64,000 nt of DNA. Source: Gracilimonas sp965227215. GTDB lineage: Bacteria > Bacteroidota > Rhodothermia > Balneolales > Balneolaceae. The notes under the pieces were generated by a model. It saw only the letters and a list, made by a program, of their open reading frames with translations, searched no databases and was not told the DNA's origin. The stretch's first letter is position 1; every line of letters begins with the position of its first letter. Made by a program: the position numbers and the translations under genes. The DNA is taken from assembly GCA_965227215.1 (NCBI GenBank), contig OZ245729.1, positions 2,976,001 through 3,040,000 of the forward strand. Direction: 5' to 3'. Below are positions 36,431 to 45,547 of this stretch, piece after piece.

Positions 36431-36877
36431 ATGGGAAAGCCAATTTATTTGAAAGTTGAGAAAACGATAGATCATCCGCTGGACATGGTTTGGAAAACAG
36501 TAGCCCTCGGTTTTGGTAATGTTTCGGACTACAATCCGGAGATAAAAGACTCAAGATTTTTATCAGATAAAAGGGCTGGAGTTGGAACCAGAAGACATTG
36601 TGACTTTCCTAAGAAGGGGTATATCATTGAGGAAATAACGGAATGGACTGATAAGGACTCTTTTAAGATAAGGTTCATCGAATCATCTATACCTATGGGC
36701 TTCCTTGAGAGCAAGTTTTCGTTTAAAGAAGTGGAAGGGCAAACTCAGGTGGTTCAGGAATTTTGGTATCGCATGAAGGCACCGTTCGGATGGCTGAGCG
36801 GGGTAATGAAAGGCAAAATGAAATCAACACTGGAAAACGGCCTGTTTGGTTTAGAACAGTTTCTTAATAGTAAATAA
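36431..36877 (+). CDS. SRPBCC-family protein (first of tandem pair)
   Basis: The start at 36431 (MGKPIYLKVEKTIDHPLDMVW) follows an AAGGAAGGGG ribosome-binding sequence; the frame is open to 36356. 148 residues with the START/SRPBCC pattern: an N-terminal strand, IDHPLDMVWKTVALGFGNVSDYNP, RRHCDFPKKGYIIEEITEW, then a long C-terminal helix (MKSTLENGLFGLEQFL). It binds a hydrophobic ligand in a helix-grip pocket; the ligand is unknown. A second SRPBCC gene follows 22 bp later. Confidence 0.8.
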   Translation: MGKPIYLKVEKTIDHPLDMVWKTVALGFGNVSDYNPEIKDSRFLSDKRAGVGTRRHCDFPKKGYIIEEITEWTDKDSFKIRFIESSIPMGFLESKFSFKEVEGQTQVVQEFWYRMKAPFGWLSGVMKGKMKSTLENGLFGLEQFLNSK

Positions 36878-36899
36878 AACCCCTTTAGAGGAGTAATAG

Positions 36900-37340
36900 A
36901 TGAAATTTACAGGTTCTGTTGAAATCGAAAAACCTCGTGATGTAGTGACTCAACTCTTTGCCAATCCGGAAAATCTCGGTGAATATCAGGATGGGTTTAT
37001 CAAAAAGGAATTGATTAGCGGAAAAGAGGGAGAAGATGGAGCGGTTTCCACGATGTACTACAAGTTTGGAAAACGTGATATGAAATTAACGGAGACTATT
37101 ACCGAAAACCGCCTTCCCGACTCTTTCAAAGCAAGGTACAGTCACGAGCATATGGATAATACCATGGAGTGTACTTTCCATGCGCTCAGTGACAACAAAA
37201 CCAGATATAACTACGAATTTGAATACACACGGATCAGTTGGTTTTTACCAAAACTGATCTCCCTGTTGTTTCCCGGCATGTACCGAAAGCAGGGAGAAAA
37301 GTGGATGAAGCAGTTCAAAGAATTCGCAGAGGCGCAATAG
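36900..37340 (+). CDS. SRPBCC-family protein (second of tandem pair)
   Basis: 146 residues, preceded by a strong GAGGAG ribosome-binding site. MKFTGSVEIEKPRDVVTQLF, NPENLGEYQDGFIKKELISG and the C-terminal helix FPGMYRKQGEKWMKQFKEFA fit a helix-grip SRPBCC protein. It is more divergent from the preceding gene than a recent duplication would be. The next gene starts one base after its stop, so the three form an operon. Confidence 0.8.
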   Translation: MKFTGSVEIEKPRDVVTQLFANPENLGEYQDGFIKKELISGKEGEDGAVSTMYYKFGKRDMKLTETITENRLPDSFKARYSHEHMDNTMECTFHALSDNKTRYNYEFEYTRISWFLPKLISLLFPGMYRKQGEKWMKQFKEFAEAQ

Positions 37341-37341
37341 A

Positions 37342-37668
37342 ATGATGTGGGAGCAGAGATTAGAAATGTATGATAAGCTCGTTGCAAAATGTCCCGATTT
37401 TGAAAGAAAGGGAAAAACTATGCCACACACTTCAGCCAATGGATACATGTTCTCTCTCTTAAACAAAGACGGAGAATTGGGAATCAGGTTTTCAAAGGAG
37501 ATCCAGGAGAAATACATCAGGGAGTGGGGCACCGGTTTATTCAAATCATATAACTCGGTTATGCACGGCTATGTTCTGGTTCCGGACCATTTGTTTAAAA
37601 ATTTGGATAACCTGGCCAACTACCTTACCGAGAGTTACGAATATGTAATGTCGCTTGATCCTAAATAG
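37342..37668 (+). CDS. TfoX N-terminal-like small protein
   Basis: 108 residues. MWEQRLEMYDKLVAKCPDFERKGKTMPHTSANGYMFSLL followed by GELGIRFSKEIQEKYI resembles the TfoX/YjbR-type N-terminal fold found in small stand-alone bacterial proteins. No DNA-binding role can be shown. It is tightly linked to two SRPBCC genes, suggesting one shared task. Confidence 0.55.
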   Translation: MMWEQRLEMYDKLVAKCPDFERKGKTMPHTSANGYMFSLLNKDGELGIRFSKEIQEKYIREWGTGLFKSYNSVMHGYVLVPDHLFKNLDNLANYLTESYEYVMSLDPK

Positions 37669-37816
37669 CTCACTATTTGGCTTTTAATTCAGCGTTTTTG
37701 AAAAATGAACAATACCAGCAGATTACCGTGATTCCTTGACAGTTAGTCTTCAGTATGATGGCTGTAATCGTAACTACGAATTCACCCTTTAACACAAATC
37801 AATACGAGAGGATCGG

Positions 37817-38209
37817 ATGGAAAAGACAAGAATTGTAGGCAGTGCTCCCATATTATTGGTAAAAGATGTGGAAAAATCAGCTAATTATTACCGTGATAAA
37901 GTAGGATTCAAATACGACCGGTTTTGGGGTGACCCACCGGGCTTTTGTATTTTAGGACGAGATGGATTCCATTTGATGCTCAGTAGGGTGGAAGATGACA
38001 GGCATATCATTCCTCACTATAAAGTAGTCCACAATATGTGGAATGTATACTTTTGGGTTGATGACGCTAAAAAATTTTATGACAATATGGTCGTTTCCAG
38101 AGCAAAAATAGACTACCATCTGGAGGAGAAAGACTATGGATGTTTAGAGTTCGGGATACAGGATCTGGATGGCTATGATATAGCTTTCGGGGAAGATCTT
38201 GATGAGTAA
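37817..38209 (+). CDS. VOC-family (glyoxalase/bleomycin-resistance) protein
   Basis: 130 residues with the paired beta-alpha-beta-beta-beta units of the vicinal oxygen chelate fold: PILLVKDVEKSANYYRDKVGF, GRDGFHLMLSRV, NVYFWVDDAKKFYDNM and CLEFGIQDLDGYDIAFGE. It could be a metal-dependent lyase or a resistance protein; substrate unknown. Confidence 0.85.
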   Translation: MEKTRIVGSAPILLVKDVEKSANYYRDKVGFKYDRFWGDPPGFCILGRDGFHLMLSRVEDDRHIIPHYKVVHNMWNVYFWVDDAKKFYDNMVVSRAKIDYHLEEKDYGCLEFGIQDLDGYDIAFGEDLDE

Positions 38210-38389
38210 GAATAATAATGCCATATCTTGTTTAGGGAGCGTTGGGATTTCTAGTGTGAAGAAAATAGCTATGGTCCGGAAGAGGGTTGATCTGTAAAAA
38301 CCATTGAGCCCGAGTTAGATGAGTAATTTCTAATTCCGTTCTATCCCATACTTCAATATTATGAAGCAAAATCAATCTACGTTAGGCTT

Positions 38390-38836
38390 ATGGGACAGCA
38401 ACAATTACTCCTGGTTATATTGGTAACGGTATTGGTGGGTATCGCAACGGTTATCGCCATTACGGTTTTCGGGGATGCCTCAAATTCTTTAAATAACGAT
38501 GCGGTTCGTCAGGACCTGGTAGCCATTTCGGCATCTGTACAAAGTTACGTGCAAAAACCTCCTATGCTTGGCGGGGGTGGGGGTAGTTTTGAGGGTTTTA
38601 CCTTCCACAAAATAGCGTTCCCGGCCGATGAGATTTCGGAAGACGGCTTACATGCCCGCAATGCCAACGGGGTGTATCATGTTTATAGTGTCACACCTAC
38701 TGAGGTGGGATTGTGGGGAGAACCAATGATGGAAGTAGGCGGACCACTCGATATTTCCACCCTGGTTTCAGATTCCGATTACTTTGACTTGGTGGTTTCC
38801 AAAGACAACATCACGTGGGCAAATTCGCCTGATTAA
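38390..38836 (+). CDS. Pilin-like single-pass protein of the MGQQQLL type
   Basis: 148 residues. A hydrophobic N-terminal helix starts right after the initiator (MGQQQLLLVILVTVLVGIAT), followed by GDASNSLNNDAVRQDLVAIS and QSYVQKPPMLGGGGGSFEGF, then a beta-rich C-terminus. The layout matches type IV pilin-like proteins, but there is no classical prepilin peptidase site (GFTLxE). Similar MGQQQLL proteins are recurrent in this bacterial group without known function. Confidence 0.65.
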   Translation: MGQQQLLLVILVTVLVGIATVIAITVFGDASNSLNNDAVRQDLVAISASVQSYVQKPPMLGGGGGSFEGFTFHKIAFPADEISEDGLHARNANGVYHVYSVTPTEVGLWGEPMMEVGGPLDISTLVSDSDYFDLVVSKDNITWANSPD

Positions 38837-38888
38837 CGATACAGGGCTCGTGTTTCCGGTACGGATAAAGGAGTATGAACCTGTTTGG

Positions 38889-39356
38889 CTATGCCCGTAC
38901 TCCAACCGGAAGAATTTTGGGTTCAACCAGCTCTTCAAAATCACGGTAGTTCATTTTAACGAGCTCTTTATGAGTTCCGGCGTTAAAGGCAATTTCTTCA
39001 TCCTCCGTAAGAGATTCCGCCACCAGGGTTTCTAAATCATAAAGATTGCCAAATGGTGGCATGGCACCCAGCTCACAGTCAGGAAATAATTCCTCAAATT
39101 CTTCTTCCGAAGCCAGCTCAACCTCAGTAGCTCCAACGGCTTCTTTGATGGAATCAAAATCAACGTTATGAGTGGAAGGAAGTACAACCATCATTATGGT
39201 TCCATCCACTTTCACCATTACGGTTTTAGCCATGTTCTTTCCGGGAATGTGAGCGGAAGCGGCTACTTCCTGAGCGGTAAAAACAGGAGAGTGCTTAACA
39301 ACTATATACTTTTTGTTGTTTTCATCCAGGTAATCAATCAGCTTGTTCAATGGCAT
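38889..39356 (-). CDS. YbaK/EbsC-family aminoacyl-tRNA deacylase
   Basis: 155 residues of the YbaK/ProX editing fold: IVVKHSPVFTAQEVAASAHIPGKNMAKTV (with the conserved Lys), MVVLPSTHNVDFDSI, CELGAMPPFGNLYDL and IAFNAGTHKELVKM. Members hydrolyse mischarged tRNA such as Cys- or Ala-tRNA(Pro), and act free in the cytoplasm. Specificity within the family cannot be read here. Confidence 0.9.
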   Translation of the reverse strand: MPLNKLIDYLDENNKKYIVVKHSPVFTAQEVAASAHIPGKNMAKTVMVKVDGTIMMVVLPSTHNVDFDSIKEAVGATEVELASEEEFEELFPDCELGAMPPFGNLYDLETLVAESLTEDEEIAFNAGTHKELVKMNYRDFEELVEPKILPVGVRA

Positions 39357-39587
39357 AAAACCTCCGGTTTAATTATTGACGAAACGTGTATCCATAAAAC
39401 TAAAATAGTGTCGCCATCATTCAGGATGAGGTTCAACCCTCTGTGGTAGAATGTGTTAACCGGGCGGGGAATTCCCGAGTGAGAATTTCTTAACCCTGCC
39501 TGCAGACTGGATTTATGTTTTGGGCTTAGCTACATTCCTCAACGCTTATTGGTAATTAACACATCTATATGTTCGGGGACTTTATCT

Positions 39588-40082
39588 ATGGAAATTTTTC
39601 AGATTGCACTGATTCTTGCCACCTTTTTTTGTTCTGTAGTCGGTGGTTTTCTAATGGCATTTTCTATCGTGGTAATGCCGGGTATCAAAAACCTAAATGA
39701 CGGTGAATTTATTCGTGCTTTTCAGGTTATTGATCGGGTCATTCAAAACGGTCAGGCACTGTTTATGATCTTCTGGGTAGGTTCAATTATTGCTTTGGCT
39801 GTAACGGCCGTTTTGGGAATAGGAGAATTAGATACTTCAGGCTGGGTATTTATGATCCTTGCCATTCTCACTTATTTCCTGGGGGTTCAATTACCAACCG
39901 TGCGGATTAACATTCCACTGAATGATGTTTTGCAGACACTTAATGTTGATGAGATGGATGATGATGAACTAAAAACCGCCCGAACTGATTTTGAAGAAAA
40001 GTGGGTAAAATGGAATATCACCCGAACCGCCTTCTCCAATATTACAGCGTTATTGCTTATCCTTTTACTTTTCTTGTTGTAA
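39588..40082 (+). CDS. DUF1772-like membrane protein
   Basis: The ATG at 39588 (MEIFQIALILATFFCSVVGG) is preferred to a TTG at 39549. 164 residues with four hydrophobic helices (ALILATFFCSVVGGFLMAFS, ALFMIFWVGSIIALAVTAVL, WVFMILAILTYFLGVQL, TALLLILLLFLL). The conserved MPGIKNLNDGEFIRAFQ and NIPLNDVLQTL fit the DUF1772 (anthrone oxygenase-like) family. Function in bacteria unknown. Confidence 0.75.
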   Translation: MEIFQIALILATFFCSVVGGFLMAFSIVVMPGIKNLNDGEFIRAFQVIDRVIQNGQALFMIFWVGSIIALAVTAVLGIGELDTSGWVFMILAILTYFLGVQLPTVRINIPLNDVLQTLNVDEMDDDELKTARTDFEEKWVKWNITRTAFSNITALLLILLLFLL

Positions 40083-40159
40083 TCGAGTTAGATTGATCCG
40101 GCACTCAGTTTAGCAGAATGGTAAGTCCATCGTTTTAGGATCGGTGAATTAATATCTCA

Positions 40160-41575
40160 CTATTTGATGAGCATCATTTTATGAACCTGCCGGGTTTCCG
40201 GTGTACTTACCACTACCAGATACATTCCCGAGCTGAGGCTTCTTCCGTCAAACCTAAAGTTATGAACTCCTGATGAGAGCCGTGTTTGCGCAAGTGTTTG
40301 CACTCGCTGACCTATGGAGTTAAAGACTTGTACCTGCACCTGGCCGGCCTGATCTAATGCAACCTGGATGGTAGTTGAAGGATTAAACGGGTTCGGGTAG
40401 TTGGCGATATCAACCTGATCGGGAAGTTCTTTTGGTTGTAAATCAATTTCATTGCTGGTAGGAATACGAGTATCCTTCAGGGCCATGATGCGATTATATG
40501 AAGAAGTGATGGTCGCTTCATCAATAATGCCGGCTTCTACTTTTTCTGAAATAAGAGAAATGATATACGCCGGAAGAGATTTGTCCTTGTATAAATTGGT
40601 ATTGAAGAGAAGAATATCTGTATCCGAGTTAACCACCTGTACAATGGCCTCATCCATTCCATAATTTTCCTGAACAGCACCCATAAAAAGTTCATCGGAA
40701 ATCACAACGCCGTCAAACCCAAGGCTGTCTCTCAGAATATCAGTTACGGCATAGGAGGAAAGGGAAGCCGGGTAGTTTTTATCCCAGTTTTGATTAAATA
40801 AATGCCCCGTCATAACCGCATCGTTATATCCGTCTTCGATCAAAAAACGGAATGGGTCGAGTTCTCGGTCTTCCCAGGTGTTGGTGATGTCGGTGAATCC
40901 CTCATGCGAATCGGATACAGCACTTCCATGACCGGGAAAATGTTTGAGTGAAGTGGCGATATTCAGTTTATGAAATTCATCAATAAACCAGGAAGCATGC
41001 TGATACACAATCTGTTCATCCGTAGAGAAGCTGCGGTCAAGTCCGCCTATAGCCGGGCTGTTGGGATCTACATTCACATCCACAACCGGAGCAAGGTTCA
41101 TATTTAGTCCGGCACTCGCCATCCAGCCGGCCATCAGCGCAGCTTGTTTTCGGGTTGAGTCTTCTGAGTTGAATTCCGTGCCCAGTTTATGGGCAGAGAA
41201 GGTTCGTTCATAGCCGTTTTGTTCATCAAGCCGAGCTACAATACCACCTTCCTGATCGGTAGCCAAAAACAGAGGCGTTTTTGCCAGTCCCTGAAATCTT
41301 GAGTTTTGGCTTCGTATTTGGCTGGGGAAACGAAGGTTATAGGCAAACAACAACACTCCGCCCAGGTTTCGGTGTTCAATATCGTACTTCAAAGAATCCT
41401 GGTGTTGCTGGCTGGTTTCAACCCCAACCATAATCATCTGCCCGATTTTTTCCTGGAGGGTTTGGGCCTGGGAAAGCAAAGGGATGCAAAGTAAGAAAGT
41501 GAGTAAAGCTAAAGTAGCTGTTTGTTTCAATGCAATAGTTTGTAAGAGTGAAAATGAAGTGCCAAGCCTAAGCAT
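40160..41575 (-). CDS. Secreted GH3 beta-N-acetylhexosaminidase with T9SS tail
   Basis: 471 residues: N-terminal signal region (ATLALLTFLLCIPLLSQAQ), GH3 catalytic domain (about 40-375) with KIGQMIMVGVE, PLFLATDQEGGIVARL, SLKHFPGHGSAVSDSHEGFT (acid-base His/Asp motif) and DGVVISDELFMGA (nucleophile Asp). The last 85 residues are a T9SS sorting domain (NYPNPFNPSTTIQV ... LSSGMYLVVV ... KMMLIK). It is the extracellular counterpart of the cytoplasmic GH3 at 19151-20212 and would release GlcNAc outside the cell. It lies some 10 kb from the main amino-sugar cluster. Confidence 0.9.
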   Translation of the reverse strand: MLRLGTSFSLLQTIALKQTATLALLTFLLCIPLLSQAQTLQEKIGQMIMVGVETSQQHQDSLKYDIEHRNLGGVLLFAYNLRFPSQIRSQNSRFQGLAKTPLFLATDQEGGIVARLDEQNGYERTFSAHKLGTEFNSEDSTRKQAALMAGWMASAGLNMNLAPVVDVNVDPNSPAIGGLDRSFSTDEQIVYQHASWFIDEFHKLNIATSLKHFPGHGSAVSDSHEGFTDITNTWEDRELDPFRFLIEDGYNDAVMTGHLFNQNWDKNYPASLSSYAVTDILRDSLGFDGVVISDELFMGAVQENYGMDEAIVQVVNSDTDILLFNTNLYKDKSLPAYIISLISEKVEAGIIDEATITSSYNRIMALKDTRIPTSNEIDLQPKELPDQVDIANYPNPFNPSTTIQVALDQAGQVQVQVFNSIGQRVQTLAQTRLSSGVHNFRFDGRSLSSGMYLVVVSTPETRQVHKMMLIK

Positions 41576-41588
41576 TTGTTCACTCTTT

Positions 41589-41613
41589 AAAAAACCACAA
41601 AACTGTTTTTGTG
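41589..41613 (-). terminator. Rho-independent terminator of the Na/Pi cotransporter gene
   Basis: On the minus strand CACAAAA/TTTTGTG (41596-41602 with 41607-41613, 4-nt loop) is followed after one unpaired base by six T residues (complement of 41589-41594). It lies directly after the transporter stop and before the GH3 gene. Confidence 0.75.
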
Positions 41614-41631
41614 TAAAACTATTTAACGGCG

Positions 41632-43377
41632 TTATCCACGCTCTTCAACAACTTTCTCGTAAGCGGCTTTCACTTTTACGCCAGCAAGTGCTTCATTTAC
41701 ATTGAAAATGTGGTCGCCAATTTTCTCCAGTCTGTTTACATAGTCCAGGAATACAAAACCTACTTTATTACTATAGGCACTGTTCTCAAGTTGTGCATAA
41801 TGAAATTCAAGCAGTTCATCCCTGTAAGAGTTTATGTAGGACTCAATTTCCATGGCTTCGTCAAGATTAATTGTACCGTAATCTTTCTCCAGATTATTTC
41901 TGACCAGGATAATCGCCTCGTGTATTAAGTTCATCATTTCCCGGATTCGGATCATTGCCGGTTCATTAAATGATATGTTATCCCTCAACATTACTTCAAA
42001 TGTTTTAGACATCTGGTAGTAAATGTCTCCAATTCGTTCAAGGTCATTAATGATGCTATGCATACCCCGGATACGCCGCGTTGAGCTTTCCGTAAGGTTA
42101 GTGCTTGAAATTTTGGTCAAATATTCGGCTACCTCCAACTCAATGGTATCCGTAATTTCCTCTCGCTTCTTTATCTTTTTCAGGAACTTTTCCTGCTTGC
42201 CCTGTTTATTTAAAAATAATCCCTTCAAGCTGTAATGCATTTTTTCGATGAGCTTGGCAAAAAGCTCAATCTCTTTGTGAGCCTGGGATATAGATAGTTC
42301 TGGTGAGGACATCATTCCCAATGAAATGTATTGCAGACGATAGACACTGTCTGTACTGTCTTTTTCTTTCTGATATTTTTCGATTAGCCGTACCATGCGA
42401 GGCACAAAAGAGACAAGTAGTAGTACATTTATCACATTAAAGGTAGAATGGAAGAGAGATAACGCTAATGTTGCGTTTGCCCGTCCCATTTGGTCGGTAG
42501 TATTTAACACTGAGCCGGCTTCAGGAGAGAAATAACCCATTATTCCGTCAATGCCCATTAAGAAGGGTTGCATGAGTATGAGCATCCAAACCACGCCAAA
42601 AACATTGAACACAAAGTGAAATCTTGCTGCTCTTTTTGCATAAACATTGCCAACTACTGCGGCTATATTAGCCGTTACGGTGGTTCCGATATTCTCCCCA
42701 AGTACCATTGCCGCTGCAATTGGAAAGTCAATCCATCCCTGAAACAACATAACCAAGGTAATAGCTGTGGAAGCCGATGAGGATTGGGTGACAAGAGTAA
42801 GTAAGGTACCCGCAAACACAAAAATAAGAATAGAGATAAACCCGAATTCGGTAAACTGATCAACAAACATAAACATCTCAGGATTATCCTGAATATTCGG
42901 GACAGCGTTCTTTATAAAGTCCAGGCCTATAAAAAGTATCCCAAAACCGATCATAGCCTCAGCGAGATCTCTGAGACGCTCTTTTCCAACGAACATAAAA
43001 GGAAAGAAGATACCAATCAGCATTACTGCGATAGGGGTGATTTGCATCTTAAACCCAAAGATAGAAACCATCCATGCTGTAACCGTAGTGCCTATGTTTG
43101 CTCCCATAATAACCCCGGTAGATTCGAGGAAGGTCAATAAGCCTGCATTTACAAAACTTACAACCATTACGGTTGTGGTACTGGAGGATTGAGTGATCGT
43201 TGTGGCTGCAAAGCCCGTGAATATCCCACGAAAGCGTGTGGTGGTCATTCCTTTGAGTATAGAACGGAGGCGGTTACCGGCAACTTTCTGAAGCCCGTCA
43301 CTGAAAACCTTCATCCCATATATAAAAATCCCGAGTGCACCAATTAACTGAAGAAAGTCAAAGAAACTATAGGTCAT
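41632..43377 (-). CDS. Na/Pi cotransporter family protein with PhoU-like domain
   Basis: 581 residues. The membrane half (about 1-340) contains two inverted QSSS repeats, ATTITQSSSTTTVMVVSFVN and TLVTQSSSASTAITLVM, the hallmark of NptA/SLC34-type phosphate symporters, plus GANIGTTVTAWMVS and GENIGTTVTANIAA. The C-terminal half (about 345-575) is helical and PhoU-like (IINDLERIGDIYYQMSKTFE, DYVNRLEKIGDHIFNVNEA). It imports phosphate with sodium, in keeping with a marine habit. Confidence 0.92.
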   Translation of the reverse strand: MTYSFFDFLQLIGALGIFIYGMKVFSDGLQKVAGNRLRSILKGMTTTRFRGIFTGFAATTITQSSSTTTVMVVSFVNAGLLTFLESTGVIMGANIGTTVTAWMVSIFGFKMQITPIAVMLIGIFFPFMFVGKERLRDLAEAMIGFGILFIGLDFIKNAVPNIQDNPEMFMFVDQFTEFGFISILIFVFAGTLLTLVTQSSSASTAITLVMLFQGWIDFPIAAAMVLGENIGTTVTANIAAVVGNVYAKRAARFHFVFNVFGVVWMLILMQPFLMGIDGIMGYFSPEAGSVLNTTDQMGRANATLALSLFHSTFNVINVLLLVSFVPRMVRLIEKYQKEKDSTDSVYRLQYISLGMMSSPELSISQAHKEIELFAKLIEKMHYSLKGLFLNKQGKQEKFLKKIKKREEITDTIELEVAEYLTKISSTNLTESSTRRIRGMHSIINDLERIGDIYYQMSKTFEVMLRDNISFNEPAMIRIREMMNLIHEAIILVRNNLEKDYGTINLDEAMEIESYINSYRDELLEFHYAQLENSAYSNKVGFVFLDYVNRLEKIGDHIFNVNEALAGVKVKAAYEKVVEERG

Positions 43378-43537
43378 GTGCGTTATTTCTCTTCTTTAAG
43401 ATTTAGATACCTGCAAATGTGCTGATTATGTTTATTACCGTGCAAAGGTAATAATGATTTTGAAGGGCTATGTTAAATTTAGATTAAACATATAGACCAT
43501 TTTTGGGCATATTCAATTCAGAACAATCGACTTTTAA

Positions 43538-44422
43538 ATGAATTTTGACCTTTTTCATATCAATAAAGCACTCTCTTTGAGGTATTATTTTTATAGCATC
43601 TTATATGTTTTTATCTGGCTGGTTTCGGTGTCTGTACCTGTAAACGCTCAGGGAACAAAAAGCACACCAACACTCAACTTGCCGAACATCCGGGTTGAGC
43701 AGAAGGCTACCGCAACCGGTTTTTTGAACAGAACCCAATTCCTGAATTACGAAGACCGACAAGAGGTAGCGGTAAGAGAAATGTTGGGAGGTAATATTCC
43801 CGCTTTTTTACGAGAACTGGTCCCGGTACAATTCAGAAATACTCAGAGTGATACGGCAACAGTTTGGGTGACCGCCGACTATATGTCTATAGGGACAGAG
43901 GAGGACTTTATTCGGGTGCCACTTTCTATGCCTTCAGCCCAAGAGGTTGCAATGGAAACCGATATGTATGTGCCCACCGCTGTGATGGTGGATTCTATTT
44001 ATGCTCAGGCTCTCGCAAAGCTTAGCCCTATTCCTATGACGCCCGGTGACCGGATGAGAAGCAATGATTACTATCACAGACATCAAAAAATGATAGAAGA
44101 ACAGCTTGAGGGAGTAGAAAAGGGGCTGTTGATTGCCGGACATAAGAAAGATGTGATAATTACAAATCGATTGGCTGAGCGAACCGGAAGAGTAGCTATT
44201 TACGGGTGGCATTATGCCGTTGATGATCCTATTCAGCCGGTATCAACGGTTCACAGTGAAGATTACGAGGACTACAGTCATGGGCTTCGCCTTGTGTATC
44301 CGGTTGCAGAGGTGAATGGGGAATTGATTGAGCTGAAAAAGCTGATCCATCAGCCGGAATGGGAAGGAGTTTTTACCAAAGAAAAGGATATAGATCTCGA
44401 GCTTTTATCACATGGAGAATAG
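43538..44422 (+). CDS. Conserved secreted protein of unknown function
   Basis: 294 residues with an N-terminal hydrophobic signal (YSILYVFIWLVSVSVPVNAQ). The mature part shows FLNYEDRQEVAVREMLGGNIPAFLRELVPV, VTADYMSIGTEEDFIRVPLS, MTPGDRMRSNDYYHRHQKMIEEQL, LLIAGHKKDVIITNRLAERT and VAIYGWHY. The paired His/Asp positions could form an active site, but I do not recognise the family with confidence. It is convergent with the lipoprotein pair, 11 bp away. Confidence 0.65.
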   Translation: MNFDLFHINKALSLRYYFYSILYVFIWLVSVSVPVNAQGTKSTPTLNLPNIRVEQKATATGFLNRTQFLNYEDRQEVAVREMLGGNIPAFLRELVPVQFRNTQSDTATVWVTADYMSIGTEEDFIRVPLSMPSAQEVAMETDMYVPTAVMVDSIYAQALAKLSPIPMTPGDRMRSNDYYHRHQKMIEEQLEGVEKGLLIAGHKKDVIITNRLAERTGRVAIYGWHYAVDDPIQPVSTVHSEDYEDYSHGLRLVYPVAEVNGELIELKKLIHQPEWEGVFTKEKDIDLELLSHGE

Positions 44423-44433
44423 GTTAGCCAGGT

Positions 44434-44979
44434 TTATTCTATCTCTGAATCGGCAATCCTGACCACAGTTCCTTCTACTTTAATATCTGCCGCAGCGGGC
44501 GTGAATAAAGCTATACCGGTTGAGCCTACAGCAATGGCAGCAAACTCAGGTTGAGGATCGGAGATAGCCAGGAAAGTAAAGAGCACAGAAGCTGTAGTGG
44601 TCAGGGTTTTTGAAAACCAAAGCAACCCATTTTTCCCTGCAGGGTTGTTGACCGAAATTCGGAGATTGACAATGGCATCCCCGTCATGTTTTTCGATGAT
44701 TTTATTGAGCCGGTTAGAAATATCTTCACTGTTCTTTATCTCGATCATCGAAGATATACCCCATTTTGTGAACGTAAAGTTAAAGTCTTTAACCGGTTCG
44801 TATTCTGAATCTGTTTTAAGCTGATTTTGGTTGTCGTAAAAACTGCTGGTTTGGGAAACCGGATATTGAACATTTGAAGCGCTAACGGCTATTTTTGCTC
44901 CTACCGAACATCCCGATGCAATTACACCGATGAGTAAAATCAATCCTAATGAAAAGGTTTTATAATTACTCGTCTTCAT
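44434..44979 (-). CDS. Lipoprotein of unknown function (second of overlapping pair)
   Basis: 181 residues with lipobox GVIASGC near residue 24. The mature protein has GDAIVNLRISVNNPAGKNG in the middle and a hydrophobic C-terminal stretch (TTASVLFTFLAISDPQPEFAAIAVG). The start lies inside the end of the preceding lipoprotein gene (14-bp overlap), so the two are co-translated. No function assigned. Confidence 0.7.
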   Translation of the reverse strand: MKTSNYKTFSLGLILLIGVIASGCSVGAKIAVSASNVQYPVSQTSSFYDNQNQLKTDSEYEPVKDFNFTFTKWGISSMIEIKNSEDISNRLNKIIEKHDGDAIVNLRISVNNPAGKNGLLWFSKTLTTTASVLFTFLAISDPQPEFAAIAVGSTGIALFTPAAADIKVEGTVVRIADSEIE

Positions 44980-45457
44980 TCCGGTCTGAATTTGAATTTA
45001 CTTTGTAAACCACGCCGGAATGACGAATAGTTTGTGTTGAAAACTCCCCACCAGTTGATTCTTCTCCTGTTATGGAACTGGCAATCATGGTCCTCAAAAA
45101 CCCCCAAAAAGTCATTCCCTGCTCCACTTCCACCTGAAAAACACCATCAGCGATAAAATGACCGGGGTTATCATCCAAAGAACGATAGATGGTTGTAGTG
45201 ATATTCTCTTCGATATACTCATCTCCGCCTAAGGTCACACCAATGTTTTCGGCTTCTGAATACACTGCATCTTCCGAATGGAAAAGATAATACCCGCTAA
45301 TGACTCCTAAAGTATCAACCGGATTACTTGCTAAGTGAGGCCCTATCTGTATGGGCTGATTGGCTGATTCATATTCCAGCGTATGCCAGGTTTTACATCC
45401 CTGAACTAACAGGCCAAACAGGCAGGTGATAATAAAGAGACTGAACTTGTTATTCAT
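44966..45457 (-). CDS. Lipoprotein of unknown function (first of overlapping pair)
   Basis: 163 residues with lipobox GLLVQGC followed by KTWHTLEYESA, slightly recalling Bor-type lipoproteins. The rest (GVISGYYLFHSEDAVYSEAEN, MTFWGFLRTMIASSITGEES) is not recognisable to me. It overlaps the next lipoprotein gene by 14 bp, indicating a joint envelope role. Confidence 0.7.
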   Translation of the reverse strand: MNNKFSLFIITCLFGLLVQGCKTWHTLEYESANQPIQIGPHLASNPVDTLGVISGYYLFHSEDAVYSEAENIGVTLGGDEYIEENITTTIYRSLDDNPGHFIADGVFQVEVEQGMTFWGFLRTMIASSITGEESTGGEFSTQTIRHSGVVYKVNSNSDRNEDE

Positions 45458-45547
45458 CAGCTTACTTGGGTTGGTAAGATTCTGTAATTCGATTATGCAA
45501 CAATTTTAGAAAAAAAACTACAGATAGTTTCAGTATGGAGGTGGGAG

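Noticed and set aside
39449..39500. GGGAATTCCC palindrome before the DUF1772-like gene
   Set aside because: Ten bases only, about 110 bp from the start codon, with no supporting context.
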